13,167 nucleotides of DNA. It comes from Candidatus Bipolaricaulota bacterium (GTDB lineage: Bacteria > Bipolaricaulota > Bipolaricaulia > Bipolaricaulales > Bipolaricaulaceae). The notes below the pieces were generated by a model. It was not told where the DNA came from. It saw only the letters and a program-made list of their open reading frames with translations, and made no database searches. Where the stretch lies: contig JAGGRX010000082.1 in NCBI GenBank assembly GCA_021159405.1, positions 1-13,167 on the forward strand, in the 5' to 3' direction. Every line of letters begins with the position of its first letter. Position 1 is the first letter of the stretch. Of this stretch, positions 8,142 to 13,167 are shown piece by piece. The translations under genes were made by a program, and so were the position numbers.

Positions 8142-9502
8142 GGCCGCCGGAGTGGGTCAGGGACGCCGTCTTCTACCAGATCTTCCCCGATCGGTTCCGG
8201 AACGGGGACGTTTCCAATGATCCGCCCGGGACCCGGCCCTGGGGAGGGCTGCCGGATCGAAAGAGCACCTTCGGGGGCGATCTAAACGGAATCCTGGAAA
8301 AGCTTGATTACCTGGAGGACCTGGGCGTGACCGCCCTGTACCTCACCCCGATCTTCAAAGCCCCCTCCAACCACAAGTACGACACTGAGGACTACTTCCA
8401 GGTGGACCCCGCCTTCGGGGGAAATGAGGCGCTGCGGGCCCTGATCTCGGCCCTGCACCGCCGCGGCATGCGGATCGTCCTAGACGGGGTCTTCAACCAC
8501 TGCGGGGACCGGCACCCCTTCTTCCGGGACGTGTGCGCGCGGGGCAAGGCTTCCCCTTATTGGGACTGGTTCACCATCTGGGGGGACCGCGTCTCCCGAG
8601 ATCCCGAGCCCAACTATGCCTGTTGGGCCGGCGTCCCCACAATGCCCGAGTGGAACCACAAAAACCCGAAGGTGCGCGAGTATCTCCTATCGGTGGTGCG
8701 CCACTGGCTTTCGGAGTACCAGATCGACGGCTGGCGTCTGGATACGGTGGAGTACCTGCCCCCGGACTTCGTCCGGGAGGTCTACCGCCTGGTAAAGGAA
8801 GAACGCGGGGATGCCTATGTCCTGGGCGAGGTTATGGGCGTTGCCGCCTCCTGGTTCAAGCTCGGGGCGCTTGATGGGGTGATGAACTATCGGCTCCGGG
8901 ACGGGATCGTGGCCTTTTTCGCCCGGGGGGAGTGGTCGGCCGAGGAGTTCGCCCGCCACATCTACGCGGTCCGGCGAAGCTACCCACCCGAGGCCAACTA
9001 CGCCATGTATAACCTGGCGAGCTCCCACGATGTGCCCCGACTTCTTACCCTGTGTCACGGCGATCGCCGGCGATTTCTTTTGGCCTACGCCTTCCTGTTC
9101 TCCTACATCGGGGCGCCGGCGATCTATTACGGGGACGAGGTGGGCCTTACCGGAGGAGAAGACCCGGACTGCCGCAGGTGTTTTCCCTGGGAAGAGGCGC
9201 GCTGGGACCGTGCCCTCCTTGAGACCTTCCGCCGGCTCGCCCATATCCGGCACGGCTCTCCGGCACTGAGACACGGGAGCTTCAAGCTTGTGGAGGCCCG
9301 GGGGCGGCTCCTTTCCTTCTTGCGTCTTTCAAAAGGGGAGAAGGTCTTCGTGGCCCTGAACGCTGGAGAACAGGATGCAAATGCAGCGCTCCCCTCCCCG
9401 GGCCCATGGAGGGACCTCTTCACCGGGGAAGAGATCAGCCGGAGGAGGATCCCGGTCCCCGCCTTGGGATTCAGGATCCTGCAAGCTTTTGGTAGAGCTT
9501 GA
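8138..9502 (+). CDS. GH13 neopullulanase/cyclomaltodextrinase-type alpha-amylase (cytoplasmic)
   Basis: A 454-aa alpha-amylase-family enzyme with no signal peptide, starting at the ATG of an ATGA overlap with malG. GH13 regions: DGVFNH (116-121), GWRLDTVEY with nucleophile Asp202 (198-206), LGEVMG with acid/base Glu231 (229-234), and SSHD with Asp298 (295-298). MPEWN (169-173) occupies the place of MPKLN, the region-V mark of the neopullulanase subfamily (GH13_20), differing at two positions. The catalytic barrel begins almost at residue 1 (AVFYQIFPDRFRNGD), so the N-terminal CBM34 domain usual in maltogenic amylases and neopullulanases is absent, which fits its shorter length. It should cut imported maltodextrins or cyclodextrins to maltose and glucose inside the cell. 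The 3' end overlaps convergent glgA by 32 bp. Exact product specificity is not predictable. Confidence 0.92.
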   Translation: MRPPEWVRDAVFYQIFPDRFRNGDVSNDPPGTRPWGGLPDRKSTFGGDLNGILEKLDYLEDLGVTALYLTPIFKAPSNHKYDTEDYFQVDPAFGGNEALRALISALHRRGMRIVLDGVFNHCGDRHPFFRDVCARGKASPYWDWFTIWGDRVSRDPEPNYACWAGVPTMPEWNHKNPKVREYLLSVVRHWLSEYQIDGWRLDTVEYLPPDFVREVYRLVKEERGDAYVLGEVMGVAASWFKLGALDGVMNYRLRDGIVAFFARGEWSAEEFARHIYAVRRSYPPEANYAMYNLASSHDVPRLLTLCHGDRRRFLLAYAFLFSYIGAPAIYYGDEVGLTGGEDPDCRRCFPWEEARWDRALLETFRRLAHIRHGSPALRHGSFKLVEARGRLLSFLRLSKGEKVFVALNAGEQDANAALPSPGPWRDLFTGEEISRRRIPVPALGFRILQAFGRA

Positions 9503-10889
9503 GGTACTCCCGGGCCGAGGTCTCCCAGGAGTGGTCCTCCCGCATGCCCCGCAACATGAGCCTCTTCCAGACCTCCGGGTCCCGCAGGTAGAGGTCCACC
9601 GCCCGGCGCAGGGCAGCCAGCATCGCCTCCGGGGTATATTCCTCGAACGTAAACCCGTTGCCCCCGCCTCTCTCTGGATCGTACTCCCGCACCGTGTCCG
9701 CGAGGCCCCCGGTGGCCCGCACCACCGGCACCGTCCCGTAGCGAAGGGAATACATCTGGTTCAGCCCGCAAGGCTCAAATCGTGACGGCATGAGGAAGAT
9801 GTCCGAGGCGGCCTCGATCCTGTGAGCCCACTCCTCGGAGAAGGTGATCAACGCCGCAACCCGCTTTGGATGGCGTCCGGCGGCCTTCTCGAAGAAAGCC
9901 TCATAGCGCGGGTCCCCCGTCCCGAGGAGCACGAACTGGACCCCCAGGGCCATCATCCGGTCGAAGGCCTCCATCACGAGATCAAACCCCTTCTGCTCGG
10001 CGAGGCGGGAGATCATCCCCACCAAAGGGGCTCGGGGATCGGGCTCGAGGCCGAGCTCTACCTGCAGGCGCCGCTTGTTCTCCGCTTTACCGGAGGGGTC
10101 CTCGGCCGAGTAGTTTGCCCATAGGTATGGATCGGTCTCCGGGTCCCACACCGAGTAGTCCACTCCGTTCAGCACCCCCACCAAGTCCCCAGCCCGCGCT
10201 CGCAGGTACTCCTCCAAGCCCTCCCCTCTCTCCAGGATCTCCCGGGCGTAGGTGGGGCTCACGGTGGTGAGGAGGTCGGCGGCCAGTATCCCGCCCTTGA
10301 GCAGGTTCAACTTGCCCTTGTGCTTCAGCACCGAGGAGACCGACTCGGGCAGTCCCAAGGCCGTGCGCCGGGCCCAGGGGAACACGCCCTGATAGGCCAG
10401 GTTGTGGATGGTAAGCACCGTCTTGACCCTGGCCGGGCCGAACCCCGCCCGCACCAGCACCGGCACCAACGCGGTGTGCCAATCGTTCACGTGCAGGATA
10501 TCCACCCCCAGCTCCCCGGCCAGGACTAGCGCCCCCCGGGAAAGCAAGGCAAACCGCTCCAGGGAGTCCGGGTAGTCCCCGCCGCCCTCGCCGTAGACCT
10601 GGTCCCGGTCGAAGTAGGGATCGTGGGCGATGAAGTACACCGGCACCTTCCCCCCGGGGAGTTCCCCCTTTAGGATCGGGCAGGTCTTCTCCTCCCCAGC
10701 AACGGGGACGGAAATGGAACCCACCGAAGATAGTCGGGTCTTCCCCTCCACCCCCCGGTACTTGGGCATGGCGATCGCCGCTTCCACCCCCAGGTCCGCC
10801 AGAGCCCGAGGCAGGGCTGCGGCCACGTCGGCCAGCCCCCCCACCTTGGCGAACGGGGCCACCTCGGCTGAAACGAAAAGCACCCTCAT
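9471..10889 (-). CDS. glgA: glycogen synthase (ADP-glucose type, GT5)
   Basis: A 472-aa bacterial/plant-type glycogen synthase that extends alpha-1,4-glucan chains from ADP-glucose. Motifs: KVGGLADV (15-22), the N-terminal nucleotide-sugar loop; HVNDWHTAL (133-141); TIHNLAYQG (160-168); SRLAEQKG (294-301) with Arg295 and Lys300 of the nucleotide-sugar site; PSRFEPCGL (368-376) with Glu372; and TGGLADTV (393-400). Length is normal and the gene looks intact. The ATG is preceded on the minus strand by a GGAGGAGGGG ribosome site. It is transcribed toward the maltodextrin operon and its 3' end overlaps the amylase gene. No glgC or glgB is in the window. Functionally it puts imported glucose units into storage. 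Confidence 0.96.
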   Translation of the reverse strand: MRVLFVSAEVAPFAKVGGLADVAAALPRALADLGVEAAIAMPKYRGVEGKTRLSSVGSISVPVAGEEKTCPILKGELPGGKVPVYFIAHDPYFDRDQVYGEGGGDYPDSLERFALLSRGALVLAGELGVDILHVNDWHTALVPVLVRAGFGPARVKTVLTIHNLAYQGVFPWARRTALGLPESVSSVLKHKGKLNLLKGGILAADLLTTVSPTYAREILERGEGLEEYLRARAGDLVGVLNGVDYSVWDPETDPYLWANYSAEDPSGKAENKRRLQVELGLEPDPRAPLVGMISRLAEQKGFDLVMEAFDRMMALGVQFVLLGTGDPRYEAFFEKAAGRHPKRVAALITFSEEWAHRIEAASDIFLMPSRFEPCGLNQMYSLRYGTVPVVRATGGLADTVREYDPERGGGNGFTFEEYTPEAMLAALRRAVDLYLRDPEVWKRLMLRGMREDHSWETSAREYLKLYQKLAGS

Positions 10890-10909
10890 TTCCCCTCCTC
10901 CATTTTCAC

Positions 10910-10938
10910 ACTATCGTTCTTGCCAGGAAGCCCGTCAA
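10910..10938 (-). promoter_or_regulatory. probable sigma-70 promoter of glgA
   Basis: Read on the minus strand: TTGACG (-35, 10938-10933), 17 nt spacer, GATAGT (-10, 10915-10910). The predicted transcript start near 10903 leaves a leader of roughly 14 nt that is almost entirely the ribosome site. The match is 5/6 and 4/6 to consensus with ideal spacing. Confidence 0.6.
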
Positions 10939-10977
10939 CCAGGGCCCTCGCCGAGGGGATGGCACGAAAACCCATAC

Positions 10978-11005
10978 TTGATTTATCCCTTGCAAGTGGT
11001 ACTAT
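10978..11005 (+). promoter_or_regulatory. probable sigma-70 promoter of the cold-shock gene
   Basis: TTGATT (10978-10983), 16 nt spacer, TACTAT (11000-11005). It diverges from the glgA promoter; the two -35 boxes are about 40 bp apart. A start near 11012 gives a leader of about 105 nt before csp, the kind of long 5' leader known for cold-shock genes. Confidence 0.55.
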
Positions 11006-11040
11006 GGATGTGTAGGACCGTGCGAAGTGTGGCTCCGTAG

Positions 11041-11063
11041 GCTGTAGGGTTGTTCCCCATAGC
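11041..11063 (+). promoter_or_regulatory. stem-loop in the cold-shock gene leader
   Basis: GCTGTAGGG (11041-11049), loop TTGTT, CCCCATAGC (11055-11063): a 9-position stem with one G-U pair and one A-C mismatch. It lies in the predicted csp leader, about 40 nt before the ribosome site. A role in temperature-dependent translation or mRNA stability is only an inference. Confidence 0.35.
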
Positions 11064-11116
11064 GCAGCGGCAGGTGCATGTAGGCGGTCGAAAACAGCGA
11101 AAGGAGGGAACAACTC

Positions 11117-11317
11117 ATGGCCATCGGTAAAGTTAAATGGTTCAACGACTCCAAGGGCTTCGGCTTCATCGAGCAAGAGAACGGTCCGGACGTGTTCGTC
11201 CACTTCTCGGCCATTTCCGTGCCTGGCTTCAAGTCCTTGCGTGAAGGACAGACCGTGGAGTTCGAGGCCGTCGAGGGCCCCAAGGGCCTGCAGGCGCAAA
11301 ACGTCGTGCCTCGGTAA
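11117..11317 (+). CDS. csp: cold-shock protein, CspA family
   Basis: A 66-aa single OB-fold cold-shock domain, standard length. RNA-binding motifs are complete: the start VKWFNDSKGFGFI (6-18) contains RNP1 KGFGFI, and DVFVHFSAI (25-33) contains RNP2. The C-terminal part (GQTVEFEAVEGPKGLQAQNV) closes the barrel. ATG 11117 follows GGAGGG (11103-11108) by 8 nt. It binds single-stranded RNA or DNA without strong sequence preference and acts as an RNA chaperone. It is a single-gene unit with its own promoter, long leader and strong terminator. Whether it is cold-induced or constitutive cannot be told. Confidence 0.97.
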   Translation: MAIGKVKWFNDSKGFGFIEQENGPDVFVHFSAISVPGFKSLREGQTVEFEAVEGPKGLQAQNVVPR

Positions 11318-11340
11318 AGACTACATCTTAAATTGAACGA

Positions 11341-11373
11341 AAAGATCCCCTCGGCTGCGAGGGGATCTTTTTT
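11341..11373 (+). terminator. rho-independent terminator of csp
   Basis: A perfect 13-bp stem, AAAGATCCCCTCG (11341-11353) with CGAGGGGATCTTT (11358-11370), loop GCTG, and a T run at 11368-11373. It begins 24 nt after the csp stop. The A run on the left arm could also give some termination in the minus direction. Confidence 0.95.
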
Positions 11374-11449
11374 GCCAGTTAAGCTTGGAGCACGGCGGAG
11401 CACACTTGCCCGATCGAGTCAGCCCTGCTTGCGCCAGGGCGGACCTCCC

Positions 11450-11644
11450 TTGAGCAAGCTAGCCTTGCCCTCCCCGGAGTTCTCCGATCTCCATGCTGAC
11501 CTGGTAAAGCTCGAGGAGAAGGTACAATCGCTCGAACGCGAACTTCAGGCACTCCGGCATTGCGCGCCTCATAAGGATAACCCGGGAAATCGCCCGGGCT
11601 ATGCCTTGGTCCTGCGCAAGGAGGAGGCCCCTTACAGTTTGTAA
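11450..11644 (+). other. poorly coding gap holding a possible small coiled-coil ORF
   Basis: The stretch between the csp terminator and the adenosine-specific kinase (11374-11631) has no clear gene. One plus-strand frame, open from TTG 11333 through the terminator to a stop at 11644, encodes LHADLVKLEEKVQSLERELQ and then ALRH, about 11490-11560, in which Leu/Val fall at a/d heptad positions for over three turns. Against a real gene: no ATG or GTG start in frame, no good ribosome site before any TTG (11429, 11450 or 11465), wobble-position GC visibly lower than in neighbours, and a 13-bp overlap with the opposing gene. It could be a remnant, a small protein, or chance. Confidence 0.2.
11581..11598 (-). 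terminator. weak hairpin downstream of the adenosine-specific kinase gene
   Basis: CCCGGG-AAATCG-CCCGGG, a 6-bp stem about 34 nt past the kinase stop codon on the minus strand, followed in that direction by TTATCCTTAT. It is a poor match to an intrinsic terminator because the T tract is broken, but it is the only candidate at the end of this transcript. Confidence 0.3.
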
Positions 11645-12114
11645 CCGATCTTCCTGAGAAAGCTCTTGCGCTCTTGGATCTCGGCGTCGGACTCTACTCC
11701 TTTGGTCTTCACCCCATCGATCACCCCTAGGATCCCGCGGCCCTGGTCCGTCTCGGCGAGCACCACCTCCACCGGGTTGGCTGTGGCGCAGTAGATTTCG
11801 CACACCTCCGGCACCATCTTGATCGCGTTGAGCACGTTGATGGGGTAGCAGTTCCGCAAAAGAACGATGAAGGAATGGCCGGCGGAGAGCGCCTGGGCGT
11901 TTTTGCGGGCAAGTTCTGTGAGTTCAGGGTCGGTGCCGGACCAGCGCACCAGGGCCGGCCCGGAGGACTCACAGAACGCAAGGCCGAACTTGGCCCCCGG
12001 GACCTGGCTCGCGATTGTCTCGTGAATGTCCTCCACCGTCTTGATGAAGTGGGATTGGCCCAGGATAAGGTTCACATCATCGGGCTTTTCGATCCTCACC
12101 ACCTTGAGCTCCAT
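11632..12114 (-). CDS. adenosine-specific kinase family protein (PF04008)
   Basis: A 160-aa protein matching the adenosine-specific kinase family over its full usual length. ATG 12114 is chosen because GGAGGGG lies 5-6 nt upstream and MELKVVRIEKP is the family N-terminus; the frame stays open upstream only as a shadow of the thioesterase gene. Family segments visible: ILGQSHFIKTVEDI (26-39), GAKFGLAFCESSGPALVRW, AGHSFIVLLRNCYPINVLNAI, CATANPVEVVLAETDQGRGI, GVIDG, and the C-terminal FLRKIGYKL. Structural work on an archaeal member with bound adenosine/AMP gave the family its name; the physiological reaction is still poorly established. It is common in thermophilic archaea and bacteria. It follows the thioesterase gene on the same strand with a 38-bp overlap, so the two probably share a transcript. 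Confidence 0.92.
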   Translation of the reverse strand: MELKVVRIEKPDDVNLILGQSHFIKTVEDIHETIASQVPGAKFGLAFCESSGPALVRWSGTDPELTELARKNAQALSAGHSFIVLLRNCYPINVLNAIKMVPEVCEIYCATANPVEVVLAETDQGRGILGVIDGVKTKGVESDAEIQERKSFLRKIGYKL

Positions 12115-12571
12115 GACATCCCCTCCTTTCATCAGGTCCGACCAGCCGAGTCCACTCCCTGCGGAACCTGGGGAAGAAGCTGCCCTTGCTTCGGGCCAGG
12201 ACCTCCCCATTTGAGTCCTCCACCGTGGCTTGGACGCAGAGGAAGCGCCCTTCCCGACCCGCCACCCAAGCCCGAATCTCAAGCGTCTTCCCCACCCTGG
12301 CCGGCCGCAGGAACTCCACCTCAAGGCTACGGGTAACGCAGAAGGCTTGCGCAGCCGCCGATGCGGCCCAGGTGGAGGCCTCATCGAGAAGGCTTACGAG
12401 GATCCCCCCGTGGACGATCCCTGGGTACCCGGCGTGCTCCTTTTGGGGCACGAAGGAAGCCCGCACCGTCCCGTCCTCGAGGACAAAGGAAAGCCCCAGC
12501 GTCAGGGGGTTTTCTCCCCGATCCCCACAGACGAAACAGCCCGGATGCCCCGGCAACTTCCAAGCGGCCAT
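12077..12571 (-). CDS. PaaI-like hotdog-fold thioesterase
   Basis: A 164-aa hotdog protein likely to hydrolyse an acyl-CoA thioester. It opens with HPGCFVCGDRGENPLTLGL (9-27), the CxxC-containing N-terminal motif of many PaaI/YigI-like thioesterases. The active-site helix is IVHGGILVSLLDEAST (52-67), with His54-Gly-Gly and acidic residues Asp63/Glu64. SLEVEFLRPARVG is the expected central strand. Start: ATG 12571; an in-frame GTG two codons earlier is possible, and neither has a ribosome site, so a leaderless message is conceivable. The last 20 or so residues after FFPRFRREW are low in family similarity and lie partly within the 38-bp overlap with the kinase gene. Substrate unknown. Confidence 0.85.
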   Translation of the reverse strand: MAAWKLPGHPGCFVCGDRGENPLTLGLSFVLEDGTVRASFVPQKEHAGYPGIVHGGILVSLLDEASTWAASAAAQAFCVTRSLEVEFLRPARVGKTLEIRAWVAGREGRFLCVQATVEDSNGEVLARSKGSFFPRFRREWTRLVGPDERRGCHGAQGGEDRKAR

Positions 12572-12626
12572 CGACACTACATCTTAACCGACGAGGCCAC
12601 CCCAAGACCATTCCCAAGCCGCCCCC

Positions 12627-12655
12627 TTGACAGCCCAGCCCGAGCTCACTATAAT
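12627..12655 (+). promoter_or_regulatory. full-consensus sigma-70 promoter of the LacI-family gene
   Basis: TTGACA (12627-12632), 17 nt, TATAAT (12650-12655): both hexamers match consensus exactly with optimal spacing. Transcription should begin near 12662, directly at the palindrome at 12663-12677. Such a strong promoter in front of a repressor gene makes sense if it is normally held down by its own product. Confidence 0.93.
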
Positions 12656-12662
12656 GGGGTAA

Positions 12663-12677
12663 CGTTTTCGGAAAACG
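12663..12677 (+). promoter_or_regulatory. perfect 15-bp palindromic operator at the LacI-family gene start site
   Basis: CGTTTTC-G-GAAAACG, 7-bp arms around one central base, lying at the predicted +1 to +16 and ending 8 nt before the ATG. The position is that of a repressor site blocking initiation or promoter escape. Binding by the encoded LacI-type protein is an inference from position and symmetry. I saw no second full copy of this palindrome in the window, including upstream of malE or glgA. Confidence 0.75.
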
Positions 12678-12685
12678 ATATACCG

Positions 12686-13167
12686 ATGGGTGCACGGAGA
12701 AAGGTGACGATCAGGGAAGTGGCAGCCCGGGCCGGGGTGTCGGTGAGCACGGTTTCGCGGGTTTTGAACGGCCGGGATGCCCACCATATGCGCCCTGAGA
12801 CCAAGGAGAGGGTCCTGCGGGCCATTGAGGAGCTCGAGTACACCCCGGTGAAGGCGGCCCGTTCCCTGCGCCGGCAGCGCACCCAGGTTATCGGGGTGTT
12901 GCTTCCTGACATCTCCAACCCGTTCTTCTCCCTCCTTGCCCGAGGGGTGGAATCCGTGGCCTTTGAGAAGGGCTATTCCATCCTGATTTGCGATTCCAAC
13001 CACGATCCTCGGAAGGAGGCCGTGTACCTTTCAATGCTACTAGAGGAACGGGTGGAAGGTCTCGTCTTCATCCCCGTGGGGCGACCTGCGACTGATCTCA
13101 TTCAACGGCTCCTTAACCATGGGGTCAAGATCGTGGTGGCCGACCGCCGCGTTGACGGACTTCCTAC
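12686..13167 (+). CDS. LacI-family transcriptional regulator, 3' truncated by window end
   Basis: 160 residues are visible from ATG 12686, with no stop before the window edge. The N-terminal helix-turn-helix is VTIREVAARAGVSVSTVSRV (7-26), followed by LNG; the hinge helix is AARSLRR (57-63) with Leu61 at the minor-groove position; the periplasmic-binding-protein-like sensor domain begins at QVIGVLLPDISNPFFS (67-82) and runs on through GVESVAFEKGYSILICDSN. ATG 12686 lacks a ribosome site; GTG 12704 (giving MTIREVAARAG) has GGAG four nt upstream and is an equally good start. Members of this family repress sugar genes and are released by sugar ligands. The effector and targets are not predictable; local autoregulation is suggested by the operator, and control of the maltodextrin operon is possible but has no operator evidence here. 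Confidence 0.95.
   Translation, partial: MGARRKVTIREVAARAGVSVSTVSRVLNGRDAHHMRPETKERVLRAIEELEYTPVKAARSLRRQRTQVIGVLLPDISNPFFSLLARGVESVAFEKGYSILICDSNHDPRKEAVYLSMLLEERVEGLVFIPVGRPATDLIQRLLNHGVKIVVADRRVDGLP

Noticed and set aside
10886..11299. 137-aa minus-strand frame across the glgA-csp regulatory region and csp
   Set aside because: Antisense to a clear cold-shock gene and across two promoters; no motif or ribosome site.
11320..11331. ACTACATCTTAA also present at 12576-12587
   Set aside because: A single 12-bp repeat is expected by chance several times in a window this size, and the two copies have different contexts (3' of csp, 5' of the thioesterase gene).
12115..12384. N-terminal extension of the adenosine-specific kinase frame
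   Set aside because: Low-complexity Arg/Pro/Gly/Ser sequence that is a shadow of the thioesterase gene; ATG 12114 has a ribosome site and matches the family N-terminus.
12584..13003. 139-aa minus-strand frame opposite the LacI-family gene
   Set aside because: Antisense shadow covering the consensus promoter and the HTH coding region; no family resemblance.

Overview
This is a GC-rich bacterial window with no RNA genes, mobile elements or CRISPR. Strong GGAGG-type ribosome binding sites, thermophile-typical families (GH57 amylopullulanase, adenosine-specific kinase), and a maltose-binding protein whose signal peptide has no lipobox cysteine suggest a thermophilic bacterium with an outer membrane. 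A lineage such as Acetothermia/Bipolaricaulota (OP1) would fit, but that placement is a guess from gene style and not shown by any marker.

Layout. Positions 1-9502 (+) form one tight sugar-utilisation operon that was already running when the window begins: a GH36/raffinose-synthase-like glycoside hydrolase (5' end missing), a secreted multi-domain GH57 amylopullulanase, MalE, MalF, MalG, and a cytoplasmic GH13 neopullulanase/cyclomaltodextrinase-type amylase. The last three are linked by 11-bp and 4-bp gene overlaps. A strong GC hairpin between malE and malF probably lets the binding protein be made in excess of the membrane subunits. The ATPase (MalK/MsmK) is not here. Facing this operon, and overlapping its last gene by 32 bp, is glgA (-), glycogen synthase. 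The picture is extracellular alpha-glucan cut by GH57, maltodextrin taken up by MalEFG, intracellular trimming by GH13, and glucose stored as glycogen by GlgA.

Positions 10890-11116 are a divergent regulatory region for glgA (-) and a CspA-type cold-shock protein (+), each with a recognisable promoter; csp has a roughly 105-nt leader and a textbook terminator. After a poorly coding stretch (11374-11631), two (-) genes follow: a PF04008 adenosine-specific kinase preceded by an overlapping PaaI-like hotdog thioesterase. Diverging from them is a LacI-family regulator (+, cut by the window end) with a full-consensus sigma-70 promoter and a perfect 15-bp palindrome at its start region, consistent with autorepression.

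Most of the window is recognisable metabolism. I did not find a clear new system. The points most worth a second look are the divergent GH36-like enzyme with an altered catalytic motif, the calcium-loop-like motif in the MalF periplasmic loop, the malE/malF hairpin, the overlapping convergent amylase/glgA ends and the LacI operator.
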